From the NCBI RefSeq assembly GCF_002109325.1, contig NZ_CP015348.1:2977501-3041500 (forward strand): a DNA stretch of 64,000 bases, read 5' to 3'. How positions within the stretch are numbered: the stretch's first letter is position 1; each line of letters opens with the position of its first letter. The notes below the pieces were generated by a model, which was not told the DNA's origin, searched no databases, and saw nothing but the letters and a program-made list of their open reading frames with translations. The stretch comes from Sporosarcina ureae (GTDB taxonomy: Bacteria > Bacillota > Bacilli > Bacillales_A > Planococcaceae). Below, piece by piece: positions 39,457-49,557 of the stretch. The position numbers were made by a program, and so were the translations under genes.

Positions 39457-41142
39457 TTATTTTCTTAGTTTACGGACCAAGTCTTCATCCGGTGTAACGA
39501 ATACGGTTTTTTGTTCGAAGTAGATGACGAATCCGGGTTTTGCGCCGGATGGTTTTTTGACGTGCCGGATTCCTGTGTAGTCTACTGGAACAGATGACGA
39601 CTCGCGTGCTTTACTGAAGTAAGCGGATAGTGCGGCTGCTTCTTCGATTGTTTGAGCATCTGGGTCGGTGTCGTGTATGACGACGTGAGAGCCAGGTATG
39701 TCTTTTGTGTGTAGCCATATGTGATCGCGTGCTGCTAGTTTAAATGTTAGGTAGTCATTTTGTTTATTGTTTTTTCCGACTGAGATTGGAATGCCTGTGG
39801 AAGAAATGAAAGCTTCTGGTTTTGGTTTTTTCAGTTTTGCTTTCTTTTTGCTTCTACGGGCACGCATAAATCCGAGTTCTATTAGTTCTTGACGTATTTC
39901 TTCTATATCGATTGGGGAAGCTTGGTAAACTTGCTGTTTTACCATTTCAAAGTATTCAATATCGTCTTTAGTCTTTTCAAGTTGTTCCGCAATCCGAATT
40001 AGTGCAGTTTTTGCTTTGGCATAACGGGAGAAAAAGCGTTGTGCGTTATCGATTGGTGATTTTCTTGGATCTAGCGGAATTGTGACAGTTGTACCTTGTT
40101 CGTAGTAATTTTCTACCGTCACTTCTTTATCACCTTTATGCAACTTATAGCTGTTTGCAGTTAACAACTCACCGTATAGTTTTAACGTGTCCAAATCTTG
40201 TGCCGTTTCTTGCTCTTTTTGAAGCTTCTTTGTTTTGTTTTCTAGCTTTGCAATTTCATTCGATAACCAGCGTTCGAGGTCAATAGCTTGTGACTTCACA
40301 CGTTCGCGTTCGGCTCTGGCAAAATATACTTTATCCAGCAAATCGCCCAGTGTAGAGAATGTTTGCGTTGTTCCTTCTGTATGTGTTAATTCAATGGCTG
40401 AGAATAAAGTTTTTTTGTCGTTTTCCACGACTGTCGACTTCATAGTATCTACATGGAAGCTATTGAGAAACTCGCGCCAAATAGTAAAGGAAGGCTCGTT
40501 TTGCTTTACGCGGTACAATAATTCAGCCGCAGTTAAAGGAGAGAAGCCCGCAAATTGTTTCACGATGTCTTTTGGTTCGTGAAACGCTCCAACAAGTGTA
40601 TTAAATTCTGTTTCTGTTACTTCAAACGGATCTAGTTTATCTTGTGGAGGTGCAGGAATATAGGGCTGTCCAGGTAAAACTGTACGATAACTATTAACAG
40701 AAGGCGGCAAGTGCTTCATACTGTCGATAATCATATCGCGTGAAGCATCAAGTAAAATTAGATTACTATGTCGCCCCATAATCTCAATAACTAACTTTCG
40801 CTCGATCTGGTCACCTAATTCATTTCTCGCTTGCACACTTATATTCACAATTCGGTCATTCTCATGTTGTTCAATTGACGTAATCATCCCGCCTTCAAGC
40901 TGCTTTCGCAACACCATACAAAATAACGGTGGCTCAGGGGGATTCGTCAACACTTCTTCAGTCAACTGCAACCGTGAGAAAGAAGGATGCAAAGATACTA
41001 ATAATTTATGATTTTTATTATTGGCTCGGATTTGAAAAATAATCTCCTGCGAATTCGGCTGATGAATCTTCGAAATCCGACCAGTTTTCAGTTGTTGCAG
41101 TTCGCTTACTATTGCTTTCGTAAATAAACCATCAAATGCCAT
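39457..41142 (-). CDS. rqcH: RqcH (YloA/FbpA), Rqc2/NEMF-family ribosome quality-control factor
   Basis: This 561-residue protein has an NFACT-N domain from the start (GLFTKAIVSELQQL; GRISKIHQPNSQEIIFQIRANN), a long coiled-coil middle (about 280-420) and an NFACT-R domain near the end (SVGKNNKQNDYLTFKLAARDHIWLHTKDIPGSHVVI). RqcH binds obstructed 50S subunits and recruits tRNA-Ala to add C-terminal alanine tails. In older literature the family was called fibronectin-binding protein. It is divergent from gmk. AAAGAGGAA precedes its ATG on the minus strand. Confidence 0.95.
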   Translation of the reverse strand: MAFDGLFTKAIVSELQQLKTGRISKIHQPNSQEIIFQIRANNKNHKLLVSLHPSFSRLQLTEEVLTNPPEPPLFCMVLRKQLEGGMITSIEQHENDRIVNISVQARNELGDQIERKLVIEIMGRHSNLILLDASRDMIIDSMKHLPPSVNSYRTVLPGQPYIPAPPQDKLDPFEVTETEFNTLVGAFHEPKDIVKQFAGFSPLTAAELLYRVKQNEPSFTIWREFLNSFHVDTMKSTVVENDKKTLFSAIELTHTEGTTQTFSTLGDLLDKVYFARAERERVKSQAIDLERWLSNEIAKLENKTKKLQKEQETAQDLDTLKLYGELLTANSYKLHKGDKEVTVENYYEQGTTVTIPLDPRKSPIDNAQRFFSRYAKAKTALIRIAEQLEKTKDDIEYFEMVKQQVYQASPIDIEEIRQELIELGFMRARRSKKKAKLKKPKPEAFISSTGIPISVGKNNKQNDYLTFKLAARDHIWLHTKDIPGSHVVIHDTDPDAQTIEEAAALSAYFSKARESSSVPVDYTGIRHVKKPSGAKPGFVIYFEQKTVFVTPDEDLVRKLRK

Positions 41143-41196
41143 ACGGATTCCTCTTTCATTTCGTTTTGTTCCATTTTAGCACTCATCGTATGATTA

Positions 41197-41205
41197 TGGT
41201 ATAAT
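41197..41205 (+). promoter_or_regulatory. Possible extended -10 promoter for gmk
   Basis: TGGTATAAT is an extended -10 element (TGnTATAAT) 219 bases before gmk, without a clear -35. A second TATAAT lies at 41376-41381, 43 bases before gmk, with weak CTTTAA upstream. Either could drive gmk-rpoZ. Confidence 0.4.
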
Positions 41206-41304
41206 ATGAACAGATTGCACACATGGGCCTACGTAGTCTAACTAGACAAATCTTTATGAATTGTTCTTTCGATTCTAAATGTATGTATATGATATCTAGT
41301 TGAT

Positions 41305-41345
41305 TGTAGTGGAAAGCGTCCCACCTGGAAGGGAAATCAACGGGG
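41305..41345. repeat. Short fragment of dispersed GTGGAAAGCGTCC repeat
   Basis: GTGGAAAGCGTCC at 41309-41321 is identical over 13 bases to 19088-19100. It lies in the rqcH-gmk spacer. Only one end of the element appears to be present. Confidence 0.45.
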
Positions 41346-41384
41346 CTATCTACTTTAATTATCGTATGTATAGGTTATAATTAG

Positions 41385-42041
<657 letters not shown>

Positions 42042-42044
42042 ACT

Positions 42045-42269
42045 ATGTTATATCCATCAGTTGATTCACTAAAGGGAAAAGTAGATTCTAAATACACGCT
42101 AGTCACACTTGCAGCTAAGCGAGCACGTGAACTACAGGAAAAAGAAAATGAATTACTTCACTCATACCGTTCGGTGAAAAGTGTGGGCAGAGCACTTGAA
42201 GAAGTAGCCGCAGGCGTTTTGATCAATGAAGCAGCAGATGAATCAATCATTTATGAAGATGAAGTTTGA
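42045..42269 (+). CDS. rpoZ: RNA polymerase omega subunit
   Basis: This 74-residue protein has the omega core ([15 protein letters not shown]) and a C-terminal extension. It helps assemble RNA polymerase by wrapping the beta-prime C-terminus. GGGAGAATAAACT lies before ATG 42045, three bases after the gmk stop. Confidence 0.95.
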   Translation: MLYPSVDSLKGKVDSKYTLVTLAAKRARELQEKENELLHSYRSVKSVGRALEEVAAGVLINEAADESIIYEDEV

Positions 42270-42284
42270 TTTGAAATAAAAAAC

Positions 42285-42320
42285 AACTCCCTAAGAATTC
42301 AATCGTTCTCAGGGAGTTTA
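42285..42320 (+). terminator. Hairpin terminator between rpoZ and coaBC
   Basis: AACTCCCTAAGAA / TTCTCAGGGAGTT forms a 13-base stem with one mismatch, preceded by A-rich and followed by T-rich sequence. It is so close to coaBC that partial readthrough is likely. Confidence 0.75.
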
Positions 42321-42346
42321 TTATTTTCGGAAAGGAAATGAGTTTC

Positions 42347-43567
42347 ATGAAGATAGATAATAAAAATATTTTACTCTGCGTAACAGGTGGTATTGCAGTA
42401 TATAAAGCCGTTGCGCTAGTCAGTAAATTATCCCAAGCTGGAGCTAATGTAAAAGTCGTCATGACGGATTCAGCAAAAGAATTTGTTCAACCATTATCCT
42501 TTCAAGTGATGTCACGCAATGATGTATATTTTGATACATTTGATGAAAAAGACTCTCGTGTCATTGCACATATCGATTTAGCGGACTGGGCCGATTTAGT
42601 AGTTGTAGCACCTGCCACCGCTAACGTAATTGGTAAGCTTGCAAACGGAATTGCAGACGATATGGTAACGACTATTTTACTAGCAACAGAAGCAGACGTG
42701 TGGATTGCACCTGCTATGAATGTACATATGTATGCCCACCCTGCTGTTATGCGTAATATTGACCAATTACATGCGGATGGCTATCAATTTATCGAACCTT
42801 CAGAAGGTTTTTTAGCTTGCGGTTATGTAGGCAAGGGTCGCTTAGAAGAACCTGAAAAAATTACTGAATTAATTTGCAATCACTTTAATGGAGTTACTTA
42901 TCAGCCTTTGCACGGCAAAAAAGTGGTCATTACAGCTGGACCGACTCGTGAACGTATAGATCCCGTCCGCTATGTATCCAATTTTTCAAGTGGCAAGATG
43001 GGCTACGCAATGGCGGAAGCTGCACAAAAACTAGGTGCTACGACTGTGCTGATTTCAGGACCAGTCGAGCTACCGGTTCCGACTGGCGTTCAAGTGATAT
43101 ATGTAGAAAGTGCTGCAGAAATGTTTGATGCTGTAATGAGTCAGTATGATGATGCTTCCATTGTAGTGAAGTCGGCAGCCGTTGCAGATTATCGTCCGAA
43201 AAATATACATGGTCAGAAAATGAAGAAAAAAGATGGCGATGATGTACTCGAATTGGAGCGGACAACCGATATTCTGAAAACGTTAGGACAGCGGAAAGAA
43301 AATCAATTATTAGTCGGCTTTGCTGCTGAAACTACAGATGTGGTAGCCTACGGTCAAAAGAAATTGGAGTCTAAAAATCTGGATTACATTATTGTCAATG
43401 ATGTGACTGACCCAGACGGCGGTTTCGGTAGTGACACGAATGTTGTGACATTACTTTCTAGAGAAGGAGAAGCAATCCCTTTTTCAGCCATGCCAAAAGA
43501 TCAATTAGCCGAACGGTTATTTGAAACGATTATTCAGCAAGAAAGTAGTAAGCTGCATGATCGCTGA
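42347..43567 (+). CDS. coaBC: CoaBC, phosphopantothenoylcysteine synthetase/decarboxylase
   Basis: This 406-residue bifunctional enzyme of coenzyme A synthesis has the FMN-binding CoaC decarboxylase half (TGGIAVYKA; catalytic His in AHIDLADWAD; PAMNVHMY; active-site Cys in GFLACGYVGKGRLEEP) and the CTP-dependent CoaB half (TAGPTRERIDPVRYVSNFSSGKMG; KSAAVADYRP). ATG 42347 gives a family-like N-terminus and sits 10 bases after AAAGGA; ATG 42338, only one base after it, is less likely. It overlaps priA. Confidence 0.95.
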   Translation: MKIDNKNILLCVTGGIAVYKAVALVSKLSQAGANVKVVMTDSAKEFVQPLSFQVMSRNDVYFDTFDEKDSRVIAHIDLADWADLVVVAPATANVIGKLANGIADDMVTTILLATEADVWIAPAMNVHMYAHPAVMRNIDQLHADGYQFIEPSEGFLACGYVGKGRLEEPEKITELICNHFNGVTYQPLHGKKVVITAGPTRERIDPVRYVSNFSSGKMGYAMAEAAQKLGATTVLISGPVELPVPTGVQVIYVESAAEMFDAVMSQYDDASIVVKSAAVADYRPKNIHGQKMKKKDGDDVLELERTTDILKTLGQRKENQLLVGFAAETTDVVAYGQKKLESKNLDYIIVNDVTDPDGGFGSDTNVVTLLSREGEAIPFSAMPKDQLAERLFETIIQQESSKLHDR

Positions 43568-45965
43568 AGTCATTGTGGATGTAGCAGCCTATCCAATCGA
43601 CCGTCCATTTGATTACGCAGTTCCTGTTGAGTGGGAACATGTGATGGAACCAGGCTTACGGGTTAAAGTTCCTTTTGGTCCGCGGAAAGTTGCGGGCTAT
43701 GTTACAGCGATCAAAGAAGAAAGCGAGCTGGATAGTAACAAGATAAAACCACTAGCCGAAATTATAGATTTAGAACCGGTGTTATCTGCAGAGTTATTGG
43801 TACTGTCGAAGTGGATGGCAACGGAAACGATCGCTTATGAAATCGATGCACTGCAAGTAATGTTACCCGCTGCTATGCGTGCTAAATATGAAAAGATTAT
43901 GACCGTCATCAAACCGGATGAACTCAACGAATCATTTCGCACATTTTTAGGTAACCGCCAGCAAGTGACGTTAAAAGCAATTCAAGATGCTAATTTATTA
44001 AATGAAGTAAAGAAGTATAACGAACAGGGAATTGTTGAAATCGATACAGCGATCCAACAGAAAACTAAGATGAAAAAAGTACGTATGATTCATATACCGG
44101 ATGCCACTCGATTAGAAATTGCATTGGAAGAAACGCATCCAAATGCTAAGAAACAACGTGAACTACTCAGTTGGTTATTGCTTCATCCGACAGAATCAGT
44201 AGAGGCGAGTAAGCTCCTCAATGAATCAGGTGTAGCATCGAGTGTACTGAAATCACTTGTAGACAAAGAGATAGTCGAGCAATCACAGGTCGAGGTGTAT
44301 CGTGAGTTAGAATCACCAAAAATGAAGGATAGCGGTAAACCGGAACAGCTAACAGATGAGCAACAAGTTGCGCTTTCTGCTATTGAACTTTCGAGTGATA
44401 AGCATATTCAAGAGACGTTTTTACTTCATGGTATTACAGGAAGTGGAAAGACGGAAGTGTATTTGCAGGCCATCGACCATGTGTTAAAACAAGGTAAAGA
44501 AGCGATTGTGTTAGTACCTGAAATTGCATTAACTCCTCAAATGACGGCCCGGTTTAAAGGACGATTTGGAGAACTAGTAGCTGTCTTACACAGTGGTTTA
44601 TCCGCTGGTGAAAAGTATGATGAATGGCGTCGGATTCATCGCGGCGAAGTAAAAGTTGCGATTGGAGCACGTTCAGCGGTATTTGCTCCTTTCACGAATT
44701 TGGGATTGTTGATTCTGGATGAAGAACATGAGTCTACGTACAAACAAGAAGAATCGCCAAGGTATCATGCACGAGATGTAGCTATTTGGCGAGCAGAATA
44801 TTATCAATGTCCTGTTATCTTAGGTAGTGCGACACCTTCACTGGAGTCTTATGCCCGGGCTTCCAAAGGGGTGTATTCATTATTGACCCTTTCAAAACGT
44901 GCGAAGAATCAAGCGTTGCCGAGTGTTGAAGTGGTAGATATGCGTGAAGAGCTTAAAGCAGGAAATCGCTCTATGTTTTCTATTGCACTCGCTGAAGGCA
45001 TTCGCGAACGATTGGCACGCAAAGAACAAATTGTTCTGCTGTTAAATAAACGTGGCTTTTCGAGTTTTGTTCTCTGTCGTGATTGCGGAACGGTTGTTGA
45101 ATGCCCAAACTGCGACATTTCATTAACCTACCATCGTGCAAGTGAAAGTCTGAAATGTCACTATTGTGGTCATGAAGAACGGGTACCTCTTGAATGTCCT
45201 GAATGCACAAGCGAGCATATTCGATTCTTTGGGACGGGAACGCAAAAAGCACAAGAGGAACTATATAAATTAGTACCTGAAGCACGCGTTATTCGGATGG
45301 ATATTGATACGACAAATACTAAAGGTGCTCATGAGCGTTTGTTGCATGATTTTGGTGAAGGAAAAGCAGACATTTTACTTGGTACTCAAATGATTGCCAA
45401 AGGGCTTGATTTTCCACGCATCACTCTTGTAGGTGTATTGGCTGCGGATACATCTCTCCATTTAGCCGACTTTCGGGCTGCTGAGAAGACATTCCAGCTT
45501 TTAACACAAGTGAGTGGTAGGGCAGGACGTGATCAGTTACCGGGTGAAGTGGTCATTCAGACATATGACCCTGAGCATTATGCGATTGAGTTATCTAAGA
45601 CACAGAATTACGTGCCTTTTTATGATATGGAGATGGATAGAAGACGATTGCTTGGCTATCCACCCTACTATTATGTGACGGTTGTACAGTTCAGTCATGA
45701 AGATGTATTAAAAGCTGCAGACTATGCACATAAAGGCACTGCATTTATGGCGGAGCGTCTATCACAAGGAACGGTCATCATTGGACCGACAGCTGCGGCG
45801 ATCAGTCGCCTCAACAATAGATATCGTTACCAAAGTTTGATAAAATACAAACAAGAACCTGCTTTAATTCCGGTTCTGCAACAACTTTTGAAACACTACA
45901 AAACAAGTTGGGCAAAAGACGGCTTGGTTATGTCGATTAACCGTGAACCAACATCGATCTTTTAA
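43557..45965 (+). CDS. priA: PriA, primosomal replication-restart helicase
   Basis: This 802-residue 3'-5' helicase has an N-terminal DNA-binding domain (about 1-105), Walker A with K298 (GITGSGKTEVYL), DEEH box, helicase motifs, and a zinc-binding module with eight Cys (CRDC...CPNC...CHYC...CPEC, about 520-560). It loads the replisome at stalled forks via DnaD/DnaB in Bacillales. ATG 43557 (MIAEVIVDV) matches the family start and overlaps coaBC by 11 bases. Confidence 0.97.
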   Translation: MIAEVIVDVAAYPIDRPFDYAVPVEWEHVMEPGLRVKVPFGPRKVAGYVTAIKEESELDSNKIKPLAEIIDLEPVLSAELLVLSKWMATETIAYEIDALQVMLPAAMRAKYEKIMTVIKPDELNESFRTFLGNRQQVTLKAIQDANLLNEVKKYNEQGIVEIDTAIQQKTKMKKVRMIHIPDATRLEIALEETHPNAKKQRELLSWLLLHPTESVEASKLLNESGVASSVLKSLVDKEIVEQSQVEVYRELESPKMKDSGKPEQLTDEQQVALSAIELSSDKHIQETFLLHGITGSGKTEVYLQAIDHVLKQGKEAIVLVPEIALTPQMTARFKGRFGELVAVLHSGLSAGEKYDEWRRIHRGEVKVAIGARSAVFAPFTNLGLLILDEEHESTYKQEESPRYHARDVAIWRAEYYQCPVILGSATPSLESYARASKGVYSLLTLSKRAKNQALPSVEVVDMREELKAGNRSMFSIALAEGIRERLARKEQIVLLLNKRGFSSFVLCRDCGTVVECPNCDISLTYHRASESLKCHYCGHEERVPLECPECTSEHIRFFGTGTQKAQEELYKLVPEARVIRMDIDTTNTKGAHERLLHDFGEGKADILLGTQMIAKGLDFPRITLVGVLAADTSLHLADFRAAEKTFQLLTQVSGRAGRDQLPGEVVIQTYDPEHYAIELSKTQNYVPFYDMEMDRRRLLGYPPYYYVTVVQFSHEDVLKAADYAHKGTAFMAERLSQGTVIIGPTAAAISRLNNRYRYQSLIKYKQEPALIPVLQQLLKHYKTSWAKDGLVMSINREPTSIF

Positions 45966-45994
45966 CCTTTCGATGAAGAAATGAGGAAATTATT

Positions 45995-46498
45995 TTGACT
46001 ATATTAGAAATCGTTAGGCATCCATCACCTATCCTGACGACTCCATGCGAGGAAGTTACTGTATTTGATGAAAAACTGGGTGTTTTACTAGATGATATGT
46101 ATGAAACAATGGTAGAGCATGACGGTGTGGGAATAGCAGCTCCACAAGTGGGTAAGTCTATTCGTGTAGCCATTGTAGACTTCGATGAAGAACAAGAAAT
46201 TATCGAAATGATCAATCCTGTCGTTACGGCAATTGGAGGATCTGAAGTAGAAGTCGAGGGGTGCTTAAGTTTCCCAGGACTATTCGGAGAAGTAGAGCGT
46301 CCTTTCCATGTGAAAATTGAAGCACAAGAACGGGACGGCAGTTTATATGAATTAGAAGCAGAAGGCTACGAAGCGCGAGCAATCTTACATGAAATCGACC
46401 ATTTGAATGGCATTCTATTCGATAAAAAGATTACACGCGTAGTGGATCCATCTGAATTTGAAGACGAAGATGAAGATGAAGAGGAGGGTGACGAATGA
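45995..46498 (+). CDS. def: Def, peptide deformylase
   Basis: This 167-residue metalloprotease removes the formyl group from nascent proteins. Motif 1 [10 protein letters not shown], motif 2 EGCLSFPG and motif 3 HEIDHLNG are intact, giving the Cys and two His metal ligands. The start is TTG 45995 with GAGGAAA upstream. The C-terminal 15 residues are strongly acidic ([12 protein letters not shown]). It overlaps fmt by ATGA. Confidence 0.96.
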   Translation: MTILEIVRHPSPILTTPCEEVTVFDEKLGVLLDDMYETMVEHDGVGIAAPQVGKSIRVAIVDFDEEQEIIEMINPVVTAIGGSEVEVEGCLSFPGLFGEVERPFHVKIEAQERDGSLYELEAEGYEARAILHEIDHLNGILFDKKITRVVDPSEFEDEDEDEEEGDE

Positions 46499-47433
46499 CG
46501 AAAATCATTTTCATGGGAACTCCTGAATTTTCTGTAGGTGTGTTGACGATGCTACATAATGAAGAATATGAAATTCTCGCTGTCGTGACACAACCAGATC
46601 GTCCAGTAGGTCGCAAGCGCGTATTGACACCACCTCCCGTAAAGGAAGAAGCAGTACGCTTAGGATTGCCTGTTATTCAGCCAGAAAAGCTAAAAGGTTC
46701 TGCGGAGTTACAGGAAATTCTCGAACTCCAACCAGATTTGATTGTGACGGCTGCATTCGGTCAATTGCTTCCGAATGAACTGCTCGAAGCACCAAAACTT
46801 GGTTGTATAAATGTTCATGCTTCTTTATTACCTAACTATCGTGGTGGTGCACCCATTCATCAGGCAGTCATGGATGGTCAGAAAGAAACAGGCGTTACGA
46901 TCATGTATATGGCGGAGAAATTGGATGCGGGGGATATCATTTCGCAAGTCATTACACCAATTGAAGAGACCGACGATACAGGGACGATGTTTACAAAGCT
47001 TTCTAAAGCAGGTACTTCATTATTAAAAGAAACATTACCTTCCATCCTTGCTGGTACAAATGAGCGTATAGTACAGGATGAGACGCAAGTGACATTTGCA
47101 AGAAATATCTCAAGAGAACAAGAGCGAATTGATTGGACAAGTTCAGCACGTTCGATATATAACCAAGTACGCGGGTTACATCCGTGGCCAGTCGCTTATA
47201 CAAAGTTTGCCGGTGATCAAGTGAAGATTTGGTGGACTCAGCTGGAGGAACAATTATCTGATGCAACGCCTGGAGAAATCGTCGGTCTGGAAAAAGATCG
47301 TATTATAGTACAAACAGGTGAAGGCACTATAGCCATTACAGACTTACAACCAGCAGGTAAAAAACGAATGACAGCCACCGTGTTCTTAAATGGAATCGGA
47401 TCAAAATGGCAAGTGGGAGACAAATTTGAATGA
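46495..47433 (+). CDS. fmt: Methionyl-tRNA formyltransferase
   Basis: This 312-residue enzyme formylates initiator Met-tRNA with 10-formyl-THF. The catalytic loop [19 protein letters not shown] and the active-site Asp (EKLDAGDII) are present, followed by the C-terminal tRNA-binding domain. It is paired with def, which undoes its product, as in most bacteria, and overlaps rsmB by four bases. Confidence 0.97.
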   Translation: MTKIIFMGTPEFSVGVLTMLHNEEYEILAVVTQPDRPVGRKRVLTPPPVKEEAVRLGLPVIQPEKLKGSAELQEILELQPDLIVTAAFGQLLPNELLEAPKLGCINVHASLLPNYRGGAPIHQAVMDGQKETGVTIMYMAEKLDAGDIISQVITPIEETDDTGTMFTKLSKAGTSLLKETLPSILAGTNERIVQDETQVTFARNISREQERIDWTSSARSIYNQVRGLHPWPVAYTKFAGDQVKIWWTQLEEQLSDATPGEIVGLEKDRIIVQTGEGTIAITDLQPAGKKRMTATVFLNGIGSKWQVGDKFE

Positions 47434-48770
47434 CAAATTATAAAAAGAAGATTTGGCGAGGCAATGTACGCGATGCAGCATTATCGATGTTAATGCAAAT
47501 TGAAGAAGAGCAAGCTTACAGTAATTTATTGCTCCATAAAACGATTGAAATCTATGATCTTCAATCAAAAGACCGTGCATTATTGACAGAGTTAACATAT
47601 GGTACGTTACAGCAGCAAATGACGCTTGATTATTATTTAGCACCGTTTGTGAGAGGGAAATTACAGCCATGGGTTCGGCAGTTACTTCGTCTGTCTGTCT
47701 ATCAAATCATTTATCTCTCCAAAATACCTGAGCACGCGATTGTTAACGAGGCAGTAAAAATTGCCAATAAGCGAGGCCATAAAGGAGTTTCGTCCATGGT
47801 GAACGGTATTCTTCGCTCAATCTACCGTGAAGGTGTACCTTCATTAGATGAAATTGAAGATCCTATTACTCGTTTGTCAATCGAGACTAGTCACCCGGAG
47901 TGGTTGATCCGAAGATGGATTGAGCAATACGGTATGGAAGAAGCTACCGCAGCGGCAGTAGTCAATAATCAACCACCTATTACAACAGCTCGAATCAATA
48001 GAACCAAAACGAATATTGGTGAAGTCATCGGCCTACTAAAAAAAGAAGGCATTACTGCAATAGCGGGTACTCTTTCAGATAGTAGTATCCAAGTGGAGTC
48101 AGGAAATTTGGCTTCTACAGAAGTATTCAAACAAGGGTTGTTGACGATTCAAGATGAGAGCTCTATGCTTCCTGCCATTGCATTGCAAGTAGAACCGGGT
48201 ATGCGCGTATTGGATATGTGTGCTGCTCCAGGAGGTAAAACTACTCATATAGCAGAGCGTATGAAAGATGAAGGGGAAATTCAGGCACATGATCTGCATG
48301 CACATAAATTACGTTTAATTGAGCAAAATGCAGAACGACTTGGGTTGAGTTCCATTCATACAAATAGTGGAGATAGCAGGGAATTATTGAAAACATACGA
48401 ACCTCAATCTTTTGACCGCGTATTAGTAGATGCGCCATGTAGTGGATTAGGGGTTATTCGTAGAAAGCCTGAAATCAAATACAAAAAAACCATTAAAGAT
48501 ATTGAAAATCTTACAGTCATTCAAAAAGAACTACTTGAAGTTGCTAGTCAACTAGTGAAGAAGGATGGTCTTTTAGTTTATAGTACATGCACAATCGATA
48601 AGTCCGAAAACGAAGAGATTGTAAAATGGTTCTTGAAAGAGCAACCAGACTTTGTACTAGTTCCACTTCATATTCTAGAGAATGAAACGAAGAATGGCTA
48701 CTTACAGATTTTACCTCACGATCATCAAAGTGACGGTTTCTTTGTCGCGACGTTACAAAGAATCAACTAA
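47430..48770 (+). CDS. rsmB: RsmB (Sun), 16S rRNA m5C967 methyltransferase
   Basis: This 446-residue protein has an N-terminal NusB-like RNA-binding domain (about 10-140) and a SAM-dependent methyltransferase with [13 protein letters not shown], the catalytic DAPCSGLG and STCTID, both cysteines present. In B. subtilis rlmN follows; here prpC follows after 28 bases, so rlmN must lie elsewhere or be missing. Confidence 0.96.
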   Translation: MTNYKKKIWRGNVRDAALSMLMQIEEEQAYSNLLLHKTIEIYDLQSKDRALLTELTYGTLQQQMTLDYYLAPFVRGKLQPWVRQLLRLSVYQIIYLSKIPEHAIVNEAVKIANKRGHKGVSSMVNGILRSIYREGVPSLDEIEDPITRLSIETSHPEWLIRRWIEQYGMEEATAAAVVNNQPPITTARINRTKTNIGEVIGLLKKEGITAIAGTLSDSSIQVESGNLASTEVFKQGLLTIQDESSMLPAIALQVEPGMRVLDMCAAPGGKTTHIAERMKDEGEIQAHDLHAHKLRLIEQNAERLGLSSIHTNSGDSRELLKTYEPQSFDRVLVDAPCSGLGVIRRKPEIKYKKTIKDIENLTVIQKELLEVASQLVKKDGLLVYSTCTIDKSENEEIVKWFLKEQPDFVLVPLHILENETKNGYLQILPHDHQSDGFFVATLQRIN

Positions 48771-48798
48771 CCAGACCAATTGGAATGGAGGGTAGCCC

Positions 48799-49557
48799 AT
48801 GGAGTATGAAATACGCTCTGATACAGGACGGAAACGAACAGTAAATGAAGATGAAGCTGCGGTATTCGTTCATTCTGAAAAACAGACGATACTCGCAGTG
48901 GTTGCAGACGGAATGGGTGGTCACAAAGGTGGAGATTACGCCAGTGCCACAGCTGTACGGATGATAGGCGAGCAATTCATGTCCGCTGATAGAGACGTAG
49001 TATCGGAGCAGGACTGGGTTGACTTGCTGTATGACACAGTGGTGGATATTAATCAATTTTTATTCACAACTGCTCAAGAAGATGACACCTATAAAGGCAT
49101 GGGAACTACACTAGATCTTGCATTGATCTTGGACAATCAATGCATCGTCTTTCACGTAGGAGACAGCCGGATTTATCAAGTAACGGGTAAAGCGATTCGT
49201 CAAATAACAAAGGATCATTCTTTTGTTAATGTGCTGATTGATAGTGGAGAAATTACGGAACAGGAAGCTGAAGTACATCCGCAACGGAATTGGATTATGA
49301 AAGCTGTGGGCTCTGAGAAGTCTATAGTACCTGACCGTTATTCGTTTCCATTACTAGCCCACTCCTTTTTGCTACTTTGCACAGACGGTTTAAGCAATAA
49401 AATCGAAAAGGAAACAATGCTTGATATTATGTTGCACGAAAGTTCGTTGGCAGAAAAAGCAGATAAATTTATAGAGCTAGCGAATCATCGCGGTGGTGAA
49501 GATAATATTACAGTTATACTACTGGCAATTCCTGAAATCGAGGTGACTCACGTATGA
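48799..49557 (+). CDS. prpC: PrpC, PP2C-family Ser/Thr phosphatase
   Basis: This 252-residue metal-dependent phosphatase opposes PrkC. Metal-binding motifs are VVADGMGGHKGGDYAS (about 34-49), GDSRIYQ, LLCTDGLSNK and GGEDNITVIL. GGAGGGTAG lies before ATG 48799. It overlaps prkC by four bases. Confidence 0.96.
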   Translation: MEYEIRSDTGRKRTVNEDEAAVFVHSEKQTILAVVADGMGGHKGGDYASATAVRMIGEQFMSADRDVVSEQDWVDLLYDTVVDINQFLFTTAQEDDTYKGMGTTLDLALILDNQCIVFHVGDSRIYQVTGKAIRQITKDHSFVNVLIDSGEITEQEAEVHPQRNWIMKAVGSEKSIVPDRYSFPLLAHSFLLLCTDGLSNKIEKETMLDIMLHESSLAEKADKFIELANHRGGEDNITVILLAIPEIEVTHV

